From positions 1 through 43,573 of the forward strand of contig DAVD01000030.1 of the NCBI GenBank assembly GCA_002505405.1: DNA of 43,573 nt, written 5' to 3'. The notes under the pieces were generated by a model. It made no database searches and was not told where the DNA came from. It worked only from the letters and a program-made list of their open reading frames with translations. The DNA is from Candidatus Poseidonia alphae. Its GTDB lineage: Archaea > Thermoplasmatota > Poseidoniia > Poseidoniales > Poseidoniaceae. Below, in pieces: positions 8,655 through 16,366 of this stretch (positions are counted from its first letter, which is position 1; each line of letters starts with the position of its first letter). A program made the position numbers and the translations under genes.

Positions 8655-10358
8655 TCACCAAGCCCCAACGAGGGCATTGGCTGCTGATTCACACAATGCA
8701 ATAAGCTGCCCTGCGCCGACACCAAAGTAAATTGTTGAAGCAACACAGGCGACGATCGCTAAGCGGACTGAAGACCCTCTTGGAAGCGGTCCTTCACGGC
8801 CTTCTTCTGGTTCGTTGAAGAACATCACCAAGCCCACTCGGAGGTAGTAGAAGACTGATATTGCTGAATTGATAACCATGATGAGGGCAAGATACCAAAC
8901 CCAGTGAATCTCGCTGAATGTAATGCTGCCTGAGGCGCCGGATTCCAAGAGGGCTGCTTTGACGATACCCATGATTACGAGCAGTTTCGAGAGGAATCCA
9001 GCAAGAGGTGGAACACCAGCCAGGGACATCATGAAGATGAACATAGCAACAGCGAGGAAGGGTTCGCGCTTGACCAAACCGCCCAACGATTCGAGGGTAT
9101 GACCACCGTTTTCGGATTCAAGTAGGGAGAGCACCAAGAAGGCTCCAAGTTTGAAACAGACCAGTACAACAAGGTGGAACATCAGTGCAGTAACGACTGC
9201 AAGTGCAGCAGTTCTGCTCGCATCGGCATGGTCAACCTCCCAGTTCAAAGCCCCGATTGCTGTAATCGCAGCCAGCATGTAACCCGCATGGGCAACCGAT
9301 GAGTAAGCGAGCATTCGCTTCGGATTGGTAGAGCCAAGGGCGGCAAGGTTCCCCCAGGTCATGGTAACGACGGACAAGACGGCCAGAGCGACAAGCCATA
9401 CCGTTGTACCGTCTTCCATGCCTTCTGGGGATGCAACGACCAAGAGAATACGTAGAAGTCCTACAATTCCCATGGCTTTGCTCGCTGTGGCTAGGACACC
9501 TGCAACAGGGCCGGGTGCTCCAGCGTAGGCGTCAGGTGCAGCAAAGTGGAACGGTGCAGCACTGACCTTGAAACCAAAGCCGACGAGAAGCATTCCAAGC
9601 GCTGTGAGCGGCAGAGGGTCCATTCCTGTAGCGTTGAAGTGCGCGGTGAGTTCTTGGAATTGAAGGGAGCCAGCCCACAGGTAAAGCAGGGAAAGACCGT
9701 AGAGGCCAACACCGGATGCTACCGAGCCGACGATGAAATATTTCATTCCTGCTTCAGAGCCTTCCTTGGTTTCTTTCATGAACGCCACGAGAACATAGGT
9801 GGAGAACGACGCCAGCTCAAGACCGATGAACAACAGGAACAGATCTTGGGCTAAAGCCACGACTGACATCCCAAGACCGCAGGTCATGAGCAGGATGTAG
9901 AAGTCAACTTGGCGACGATTGTTGTAGAGGCCTGAGACACTTCGGTCCTTACGACTGGTCGCTGGAAGGCGGTCAATCGATGCGATCGAAGCCAGGGCAA
10001 GAGCGCCGTAGAAAATTAGTTCAAACAAGCGACTGAATTCGTCAACTTTCAGGAGTTCATTGGTACCTGACGCGATGGTTTTGGTTTCCATTCCACCGAT
10101 AAAAGAGATGGCTGCGAGGATGAACGCCATCACAAAGAACACGGATGCAAAGATTCCAGGGAGACGAGGGTCACTGTCTAACGTTCCACGCTTTCCACCA
10201 AACAACCACGGGATTCGAACTTGAGTTAGCGGGATTCGGAATTTTGCATCTCCGAGATTGGGTACAATCATCAGTGTGAACAGTCCAATGACAAGAACAA
10301 ATTCTGGGGCTAAGGCCGTTACAAAACCTTCTCCAAAGGGTTCGATTACATCATCCAT
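8655..10358 (-). CDS. nuoN: Complex I antiporter-like subunit NuoN
   Basis: A 567-residue, roughly 14-helix membrane subunit of the proton-pumping arm. It has the family's key charged residues: a Glu in helix 5 (LFIGLELASFSTYVL), a Lys in broken helix 7 (GFGFKVSAAPFHF), a Lys in helix 8 (ATASKAMGI) and a Lys in broken helix 12 (LAGFLSKLLV). These form the hydrophilic axis along the membrane. The start is the ATG at 10358, 8 bases after GGAGG. The GTG at 10367 lies inside the ribosome site and is rejected. The nuoM stop is one base upstream, so translation is coupled. It is the last nuo gene of the operon. Length is slightly above the usual 480-500 because of loop extensions. Confidence 0.93.
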   Translation of the reverse strand: MDDVIEPFGEGFVTALAPEFVLVIGLFTLMIVPNLGDAKFRIPLTQVRIPWLFGGKRGTLDSDPRLPGIFASVFFVMAFILAAISFIGGMETKTIASGTNELLKVDEFSRLFELIFYGALALASIASIDRLPATSRKDRSVSGLYNNRRQVDFYILLMTCGLGMSVVALAQDLFLLFIGLELASFSTYVLVAFMKETKEGSEAGMKYFIVGSVASGVGLYGLSLLYLWAGSLQFQELTAHFNATGMDPLPLTALGMLLVGFGFKVSAAPFHFAAPDAYAGAPGPVAGVLATASKAMGIVGLLRILLVVASPEGMEDGTTVWLVALAVLSVVTMTWGNLAALGSTNPKRMLAYSSVAHAGYMLAAITAIGALNWEVDHADASRTAALAVVTALMFHLVVLVCFKLGAFLVLSLLESENGGHTLESLGGLVKREPFLAVAMFIFMMSLAGVPPLAGFLSKLLVIMGIVKAALLESGASGSITFSEIHWVWYLALIMVINSAISVFYYLRVGLVMFFNEPEEGREGPLPRGSSVRLAIVACVASTIYFGVGAGQLIALCESAANALVGAW

Positions 10359-10359
10359 A

Positions 10360-12000
10360 TCAGACACCTCCGTTCAAAATTGGAATCAACAACTGCTCAA
10401 AGAACCCAACCGTCCATCCGTTCATCATGTCCAAGGCAATCCAGGGCATGATTCCGAAAAGGATGGTAAACGCAGCCATGATGACCATGGAAATCTTCTC
10501 CGAATCTGCAATGTCTGGAACGGGCTCACCGTGAAGACTGGCAGGAGGTTGGGTGTCATCCCCGCCCTCGAAGATGGTTCGTTGCATGGACCACAGGTAG
10601 TATGCTGCAGTGATAGCAAGAACGAAGGCAGGACCAACCATCCAGAAAACACTCCAGTTCTCTGCTGCAAGGAAGTGCCACAAGGCGAGGAACATCATCA
10701 GTTCTGCGACGAACCCAGCGAGGAGCGGAAGGCCGAGAGAGGCCATCCATGCGAACATCATCGATGTTGCGAGCCAAGGTGAGTGCTTGGCCATACCTCG
10801 CATGGCCCCGATCTCCATGCTGTGATAGTGATGCTTGAAGGCACCACAAACTGCGAAGAGCATGGGGCTGATGATTCCGTGAGCGAACATCATGAAGAGC
10901 GCGGCTGCCCATCCAAGAGGTTGCATGGTCGCAATACCGATGAGAATAACACCCATGTGGGACACAGAGGAGTAGGCAACCATTTTCTTGAGGTTGGTTT
11001 GGCCAAGACAGACGACTGCTCCCCAAACGAGTGAGACCATTCCGAGTGCAAGAAGCCAGAATTGGAAGAACTCCGCTGCATGAGGGAACATGGCAAGAGG
11101 TAGACGGAACATACCGTAAGCACCCATCTTGAGCATGACACCGGCAAGCAACATCGAACCGCCAGTAGGTGCTTGAACGTGAGCGTCGGGCAGCCAAGTG
11201 TGGAATGGAACGGAAGGGAGCTTAACGAGGAAACCGATCATCAGCATGACGAAGAGAACCTTCTGCATGCTTTCACCGAGGAACCACATTCCGCCTGCGT
11301 TTTCAGCTTGTGAGTGACTGATGAGTGTTGGAATGTCAAACGTTCGACCGGTCCACGTACCTGAATAGGACAACGCAGAGTCGGGTTGCAAGAAGTACAT
11401 GGTAACCAATCCAAGCAACATCACGACCGACGCGGTAAAGGTGTAGATGAAGAATTTTTGAGAAGCGTACTTGCGGTCTTTTCCACCCCATTTGAGGATG
11501 AGGAAGAACATTGGAATGAGTGTTAACTCCCAGAAGACATAGAACATGAACAAGTCCAAAGCGACAAAGACGCCAATCAATGCACCTCCCATCATGAGTA
11601 TGAGTGGGAAGTACACGGATGCGTTCTTTTCATTCCACGTAGCAACGATGGTAATGGGCAACAAGAAAGTTGTCAGCCATACCATTGGGAAGGAAAGAGC
11701 GTCCATACCGACACTCCAATGGATTCCCAGTGCTTCGATCCATTCATAACGGAATTCAAAATTAAACGAACCGAAATTCATCGTACTCCAGTCGCTCATG
11801 TTGTCCATTTGTCCGAAGAACATCATGGTGGTCACGCCGAGCATGATGAACGAGACGATGAGAGACACCATACGAATGGACGGACCCAATTTTTCACGGG
11901 CCGCATTGGAAGTGTTTCCGATGAACATGAGCAGAACGATGCTGCTGATCAGCGGGAGTCCAACAAGGGGTAGCGAGATCCAATCAATTCCTATGTTCAT
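10360..12000 (-). CDS. nuoM: Complex I antiporter-like subunit NuoM
   Basis: A 546-residue membrane subunit of the pump arm. E158 in helix 5 (FYVFWELTLIPMFF), K260 in broken helix 7 (GFLVKLPSVPFHTWL), K291 in helix 8 (GVMLKMGAYGMFRL) and a Glu in helix 12 (AGFVAELMMF) are the expected proton-channel residues. The ATG at 12000 overlaps the nuoL stop as ATGA, which implies coupled translation. A short C-terminal extension holds a proline and acid-rich loop before the last helix. Nothing in it departs strongly from the family. Confidence 0.94.
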   Translation of the reverse strand: MNIGIDWISLPLVGLPLISSIVLLMFIGNTSNAAREKLGPSIRMVSLIVSFIMLGVTTMMFFGQMDNMSDWSTMNFGSFNFEFRYEWIEALGIHWSVGMDALSFPMVWLTTFLLPITIVATWNEKNASVYFPLILMMGGALIGVFVALDLFMFYVFWELTLIPMFFLILKWGGKDRKYASQKFFIYTFTASVVMLLGLVTMYFLQPDSALSYSGTWTGRTFDIPTLISHSQAENAGGMWFLGESMQKVLFVMLMIGFLVKLPSVPFHTWLPDAHVQAPTGGSMLLAGVMLKMGAYGMFRLPLAMFPHAAEFFQFWLLALGMVSLVWGAVVCLGQTNLKKMVAYSSVSHMGVILIGIATMQPLGWAAALFMMFAHGIISPMLFAVCGAFKHHYHSMEIGAMRGMAKHSPWLATSMMFAWMASLGLPLLAGFVAELMMFLALWHFLAAENWSVFWMVGPAFVLAITAAYYLWSMQRTIFEGGDDTQPPASLHGEPVPDIADSEKISMVIMAAFTILFGIMPWIALDMMNGWTVGFFEQLLIPILNGGV

Positions 12001-14531
12001 GCAACCACCCCCCAGATGAGGCCAAAGAGAACGAGAGTTCCAACTGCAGCCATCAGAATGTAATCACGGGCAGAACCGGTGGTCAAAGCCCGTAGTTTCG
12101 TAGAGAGTTGTTGTGAAGTGCGCTCAATTGTCTTGATGGTTCCGTCAATCACGCCCGAATCTGCTTCTGCTGCTTTGAAAGAGAAGGCCGCCACAATCTT
12201 CAGCATGGCCATGTCGTAGTAGTGGTCGAAGTAAAGGCGGTTGCTCAATGCTGTAGCAAGTGTGGATTCGCTCAGGGCAGAGTTGTCCCAATGGTAGCGC
12301 CCTTTGACGGCGGCATTGAGTGCAAGAACAGGAGCGAACCACGGCTTGGCTGCTTCACCGTCATCCAGTTTACCGCCGTACAATGACAGAGCAAGTCCAG
12401 GGCCTACGATGGCGCCAAAGAACAAGGCAACGTAAGAGAGAATGAAGAAGAACGAATCGTGGTTTGCAAAGGCATGTTCCATCTCGTAGAGGAATCCATC
12501 GAGCAGGGAATCGTGGAGCAGTTCTCCCTTGGACTCAGGAGCCCAGTGTGTGAAGCCCATGCTTGCTAGAATGATTCCTGACAGCGTGATGAAGGTAAGA
12601 AGAAACAGCGGCGTCTTGATCCAAGTATTGGTCGGCCCAACGTGTGCTGCAACCTCTCCTTTGGGAGAACCTGCAAAGGTCTTGAGCCACATTCGAGACA
12701 TGTAAAACCCGGTCATTCCAGCGCCGAGAAGGACGCAGAGAGCTGGATACATGAAACGAGGGTCATCAAGAGCAACTCGCCAAGTGTTAGCGATGATTCC
12801 TTCCTTGGACCAGAACCCTCCAATGAGAGGGAATCCCATGATGGAAAGTGAACCGACGAGCATGGCTGTTGCGGTAATGGGCATCTTGGAAGCCAGCCCG
12901 CCCATGTTTTCCATGGACTGCGCATCGAATTCCTCGTGGTGGTCATCGTGGCCGTGGGCTTCCTCAAGAAGGACACGGCTCAGGGTAAGGTCAAGTTCAG
13001 GAACGTTGATTTTGCCGTTGCCGTCAAGATCGATGGCGTTCATGAGTGGTTCCATTTCCCATGGCGGCAGGTCAGCGATTTCTGCGCTCTTGAGAGCTTC
13101 TTTGAATTCATAGGTGTCAATTTCGCCAGAACCATCCAAGTCGATTGACGTGAAGAAATCGAAGGCAGATTGGTCTTTTTCTTTGAGGTAAGTCGCCAGC
13201 ATCAACAATTCCTTGGGGCTTGAGTCGTGATGATGGTCGTCATGGTGCAAATGGTGGTGTGCGTGGTGAACTTCGTGAATCACTGCACCGCTGGCCATAA
13301 AGAGCATTCCTTTGGCCATAGCGTGGTTGAACAGGTGGAAAAGCGCAGCGCCAAAGGCAACAACAACAATGCCGTGTTCAACTTCATGCCCTGCACCGTG
13401 CCAGTGCAGCGTGTTGGCGAGATAGAGCGCAGCACCAAGTCCAGTGAAGATGTATGCTAATTGTGACATGGTCGAATAAGCGAGGACTTTCTTCAGGTCT
13501 GTCTGTACAAAGGCAATTGCTGCAGCCATGACGGCGGTTGTTCCACCGATGGCGGCGATGATGAAGGCAAGGTCGTCCAATTGCCCAAACATGTGTTCGG
13601 AGCCAAAGAACGGAAACATACGAGCAACGAGGTACAATCCTGCGTTGACCATGGTCGCTGCGTGAATAAGAGCAGAAACAGGAGTTGGCCCTTCCATAGC
13701 GTCAGGCAACCAAACGTGAAGAGGGAATTGTGCAGACTTGCCAACTGCGCCGATGAACATCAAACCAAGGGCCCAAGCCAAACTTGCTGGGTCAACCTTT
13801 GCGATGTTGTCATCGTTGAACACATAGGCATAATCGAGATGTCCGTCAAAGAGTGTCCATAGCATGGCCAAACCGACCATGAGGAACACATCACCAACAC
13901 GAGTGGTGAGGAAGGCTTTCTTGGCGGCGTATGCTGCACTGGGGCGTTCATAATAGAATCCGATAAGCAGGTAGGAACAAAGGCCCATCAATTCCCAGAA
14001 GATGAACAACCAAAGGAAGGAATCGGCGAGAACCATTCCAAGCATACCCGAGCAGAACAACACGAATTCAGCATAGAAGCGATGGTTTCGGTTGTCGTTA
14101 ATGGGGTCGGTATTCATGTAGCCAATAGCGAAACTGTTGATGAGAAGACACAAGAATGAAGCAACGAAAAGAAGCACGACCGTGATGTGGTCAACGTGTA
14201 CTCCGAATCCAAACACAACCGTGTCGGTTTCATTACCTGAGTTCCACATACTGGATGTGAACCAGGTCCAATCGGTGAACTCGCTCATCGAATCAAAGCT
14301 GCCGATGAAGTCCTTGATGAGCCAGAGGGATAGAAGGAGGCTGGCTCCCATGATGACGAGAGCAATCAATCCACCCTCCTTGACATTGTTCTTCCAAAAG
14401 GGATTGCCGTTGAAGATTTTCCCAAGGAAGAGAATCACTGGGAAGGCCAACATGGGCAAAATGAGGATAAGAGGTGCGTATTCAATCGCACTGCTGTGAA
14501 TAATTACTTCGGAACTGCTTGTACTACCCAT
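11997..14531 (-). CDS. nuoL: Complex I antiporter-like subunit NuoL with inserted EF-hand pair
   Basis: An 844-residue NuoL (the family is usually about 610-650). Pump residues are present: E180 in helix 5, K265 in helix 7 (GAVGKSAQFPLHVWLPDAM), K407 in helix 11 (NHAMAKGMLFMASG) and K576 in helix 12 (GGFWSKEGI). The usual tail with the long lateral helix and helix 16 lies at about 740-844. Between helices 11 and 12, where normal proteins have a short loop before M-G-G-L, lie about 120 extra residues: a His-rich stretch (about 419-435) and two canonical EF-hand loops at 464-475 and 501-512. Of two adjacent ATGs, 14531 gives the ribosome-site spacing seen at the other nuo genes. The nuoK stop is inside that site. 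Confidence 0.93.
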   Translation of the reverse strand: MGSTSSSEVIIHSSAIEYAPLILILPMLAFPVILFLGKIFNGNPFWKNNVKEGGLIALVIMGASLLLSLWLIKDFIGSFDSMSEFTDWTWFTSSMWNSGNETDTVVFGFGVHVDHITVVLLFVASFLCLLINSFAIGYMNTDPINDNRNHRFYAEFVLFCSGMLGMVLADSFLWLFIFWELMGLCSYLLIGFYYERPSAAYAAKKAFLTTRVGDVFLMVGLAMLWTLFDGHLDYAYVFNDDNIAKVDPASLAWALGLMFIGAVGKSAQFPLHVWLPDAMEGPTPVSALIHAATMVNAGLYLVARMFPFFGSEHMFGQLDDLAFIIAAIGGTTAVMAAAIAFVQTDLKKVLAYSTMSQLAYIFTGLGAALYLANTLHWHGAGHEVEHGIVVVAFGAALFHLFNHAMAKGMLFMASGAVIHEVHHAHHHLHHDDHHHDSSPKELLMLATYLKEKDQSAFDFFTSIDLDGSGEIDTYEFKEALKSAEIADLPPWEMEPLMNAIDLDGNGKINVPELDLTLSRVLLEEAHGHDDHHEEFDAQSMENMGGLASKMPITATAMLVGSLSIMGFPLIGGFWSKEGIIANTWRVALDDPRFMYPALCVLLGAGMTGFYMSRMWLKTFAGSPKGEVAAHVGPTNTWIKTPLFLLTFITLSGIILASMGFTHWAPESKGELLHDSLLDGFLYEMEHAFANHDSFFFILSYVALFFGAIVGPGLALSLYGGKLDDGEAAKPWFAPVLALNAAVKGRYHWDNSALSESTLATALSNRLYFDHYYDMAMLKIVAAFSFKAAEADSGVIDGTIKTIERTSQQLSTKLRALTTGSARDYILMAAVGTLVLFGLIWGVVA
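12915..13277 (-). other. EF-hand pair and His-rich insert within NuoL
   Basis: This encodes NuoL residues 419-539. The His-rich start has 11 His in 17 residues. Loop 1 is D-L-D-G-S-G-E-I-D-T-Y-E and loop 2 is D-L-D-G-N-G-K-I-N-V-P-E. Both have acidic or Asn/Ser residues at positions 1, 3 and 5, Gly at 6, Ile at 8 and Glu at 12, as in functional calcium loops, and each sits between helices. A second His/Asp patch (HGHDDHHEE) closes the insert. Counting helices with the lateral helix on the cytoplasmic side places the insert in the cytoplasm (an inference). Confidence 0.88.
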
Positions 14532-14540
14532 CATATCACC

Positions 14541-14843
14541 TCAGTTCTTTAGGACGTTGATATCGTCCAGTGTAATCGATTCGTGTTGCCCGTACATGGC
14601 CAAGAAGATGGCCAGTCCAACCGCAACTTCACTGGCCGCAATAGCGATGGCGAAAATGGTGTAGACCCAACCCGTTGCATCGCCGTGGTGGATGGCTGCA
14701 GCGGCAAATTGCATGTTTGCTGCGTTCAGCATCAACTCAATGCACATGAGAACGATGATGGCGTTTTTACGAGTGAAAGCACCTGCAAGTCCAATGACAA
14801 ACAACAGTGCTGAAAGACCTGAAACCCATGCTGGATCAATCAT
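14541..14843 (-). CDS. nuoK: Complex I subunit NuoK
   Basis: A 100-residue, three-helix membrane subunit of normal length. The helix-2 glutamate essential for coupling lies in IIVLMCIELMLNAANMQF and the helix-3 glutamate in AIAIAASEVAVGLAIFL. The ATG overlaps the nuoJ2 stop (ATGA), and its own TGA stop forms part of the nuoL ribosome site (TGAGGTGAT). Confidence 0.95.
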   Translation of the reverse strand: MIDPAWVSGLSALLFVIGLAGAFTRKNAIIVLMCIELMLNAANMQFAAAAIHHGDATGWVYTIFAIAIAASEVAVGLAIFLAMYGQHESITLDDINVLKN

Positions 14844-15109
14844 TCTTCTTCACCTCCAAATTCCCACAAAAGATTTTCCATTCGTTCATCACGAACAAGA
14901 TAGGCAGCACCCATCATGGCCATAGCCATGAGCAAACCAAGAACGGCCAATGCCAGTCCCCACTCGTTGAGCATTGAATCGGCGAGTCCTGAGGTGGTGG
15001 GTGTGCCGGTGCTTGGATTGCTCCAAACCTCATCGTCGTTAACGATGGCGACGAGAATAAAGCCCAGAGCCACGAGGCCAAGACGGGTAAACAATGAAAG
15101 GAATTTCAT
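14840..15109 (-). CDS. nuoJ2: Complex I subunit NuoJ, C-terminal half (NuoJ2)
   Basis: An 89-residue protein with two hydrophobic helices (LGLVALGFILVAIV and WGLALAVLGLLMAMAMMGAAYL) that match the second half of bacterial NuoJ. The ATG overlaps the stop of the preceding half as ATGA in a different frame, with its own start and membrane-insertion signals. This is a stable gene split rather than a damaged gene. Split NuoJ/FpoJ genes are known in haloarchaea and Methanosarcina. Confidence 0.85.
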   Translation of the reverse strand: MKFLSLFTRLGLVALGFILVAIVNDDEVWSNPSTGTPTTSGLADSMLNEWGLALAVLGLLMAMAMMGAAYLVRDERMENLLWEFGGEEE

Positions 15110-15381
15110 TCAAAGTCCTCCTCAAGAATTTGACGGCGTGTCAGCATGATACCAAACAGCACCACTAAACCTACGCTCGCCAGATAGACAAGAATCTGAA
15201 TGGCCGCCAGAAATTCTGCACCGAGCAGGATGAAGATTCCAGAGACAGCCATGAAACAGAAGATCAGCGAGAGCATCGAGTGTGCAACCCTTTGTGCGAA
15301 AATAAGGCCCAGCGCACCGCCGAGCGTAATCGCAGCAAAAAGGAAGAACACACCGGTTTCAGCAGCACTCGCTATGTCCAT
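15106..15381 (-). CDS. nuoJ1: Complex I subunit NuoJ, N-terminal half (NuoJ1)
   Basis: A 91-residue protein with three helices (FFLFAAITLGGALGLIFA, SLIFCFMAVSGIFILLGA, FLAAIQILVYLASVGLVVLF). The last contains the pi-bulge region I-L-V-Y-L-A-S-V-G of helix 3 in NuoJ. The ATG at 15381 begins one base after the nuoI stop. The longer open frame upstream runs inside nuoI and is rejected. It ends LTRRQILEEDFE, just after helix 3, where the split falls. Confidence 0.87.
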   Translation of the reverse strand: MDIASAAETGVFFLFAAITLGGALGLIFAQRVAHSMLSLIFCFMAVSGIFILLGAEFLAAIQILVYLASVGLVVLFGIMLTRRQILEEDFE

Positions 15382-15382
15382 C

Positions 15383-16357
15383 TCAAGCGTCCCCCTTTGC
15401 GGCTTCCTTTGCAGCCTTCTTGGCTCGCTTGGTACGTTCCTTAGAAGCACGCTTTGCTAGTTCAGCATCCACGGCTTCTTGGTGTACGCCAGGAAGAACG
15501 CGAGTACGGGAGGCATCAAACCAAAGGTCTTGGCGAGTAAAACCGGACATGCCGTCGTACTCGTTGGTCATGAAGAAGGAAGTGAAGCCACAGGACTCCA
15601 TGCACAGCCCACAGAACATACAGCGTCCAAGATCAATGCGACCGGAGACGATTTGGTCGTCAGCAGGTCGGAGTTCGTCTTGGGAAACAATGGCCTCTTC
15701 GCCTGAATCGTTCCATCGAACCGTTGCAGTATCTCCTGAGAGGTCCAGAACTTCAGCAAAGCGCCATTCATCAGGCGCATCAGTGTGTGCAGTAACAAGA
15801 TTGAACTCTTCAAGTTCTGCCTTTACTTCTGGCTTTTCAACCGCCGCATATTTACCCACTTCAAGTTCCATACCTAAGCCACCGTCTTCACCGTCTGCGG
15901 AATCCAAAACGTCAACCCGTAGTTCCGTCGTCATGTGAAGGCAATCGTTAGGACAAATGTTGACACACATCTTGCACGCCGTACAGGTTTCCCAGATGAC
16001 ACCAATTCGTCCGTTGTAATTCCCTGGAACAAAGAGCCATGGCTCCATGTCTTCGAGTCGTTCGTAAGGGTATTGAACCGTTTGAGGCTTCCATAGGGTC
16101 GGCTTAAGGTCGGAAGTCACGCGGTCAGGAGCGAATTCCTGACGGGAAATATCGTTCATTACAACCGATGACGCAGCACGGCTACGGCTTCCATCGTCTA
16201 AAAATTCAGGGTGGCTGGTGTTGTGATAATCACCGAGCTTCTTTCCGAACCGCTTGCCGATGAACGGGAAGGTTCGAAGAGCTGTAATCAGAGTAATCTT
16301 AAACGGGTACCAAAATAGGTTTCTAAAATTCGGTTGTGCGTGTGGATGCATTGGCAT
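15383..16357 (-). CDS. nuoI: Complex I 8Fe-8S subunit NuoI with large insert between cluster motifs
   Basis: A 324-residue protein (usual length 150-200). It carries electrons through clusters N6a and N6b towards quinone. The two motifs are C125-x2-C128-x2-C131-x3-C135-P and C246-x2-C249-x2-C252-x3-C256-G. In ordinary family members about 26 residues separate them. Here about 110 do, with residues 199-231 resembling a Tudor/SH3 barrel (AEVLDLSGDTATVRWNDSGE). The N-terminal 100 residues are extended, and the C-terminus is a Lys/Ala-rich helix (about 296-322). A TGAGGTGA box that contains the nuoH stop sets the start. Glycine in place of the usual proline after C256 is a small oddity. Confidence 0.92.
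   Translation of the reverse strand: MPMHPHAQPNFRNLFWYPFKITLITALRTFPFIGKRFGKKLGDYHNTSHPEFLDDGSRSRAASSVVMNDISRQEFAPDRVTSDLKPTLWKPQTVQYPYERLEDMEPWLFVPGNYNGRIGVIWETCTACKMCVNICPNDCLHMTTELRVDVLDSADGEDGGLGMELEVGKYAAVEKPEVKAELEEFNLVTAHTDAPDEWRFAEVLDLSGDTATVRWNDSGEEAIVSQDELRPADDQIVSGRIDLGRCMFCGLCMESCGFTSFFMTNEYDGMSGFTRQDLWFDASRTRVLPGVHQEAVDAELAKRASKERTKRAKKAAKEAAKGDA
15638..15937 (-). other. Insert between the two Fe-S motifs of NuoI
   Basis: This encodes NuoI residues 141-240. The first half is acidic (D-S-A-D-G-E-D-G-G). The second half has the pattern W-R-F-A-E-V-L-D-L-S-G-D-T-A-T-V-R-W-N-D-S-G-E-E read in overlapping pieces, followed by V-x-x-x-E-L-R, typical of a small SH3-like (Tudor-type) barrel. 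The family match is by eye. Confidence 0.6.
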
Positions 16358-16366
16358 GGTTTCACC

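Noticed and set aside
12936..13460. His/Asp-rich stretch in NuoL as sequencing or low-complexity artefact
   Set aside because: The frame stays open and conserved NuoL sequence resumes exactly on both sides. The EF-hand loops are canonical.
14840..15381. nuoJ broken into two pieces by a frameshift
   Set aside because: The halves overlap as ATGA, the second has its own start and normal spacing, and split NuoJ/FpoJ genes are known in Archaea.
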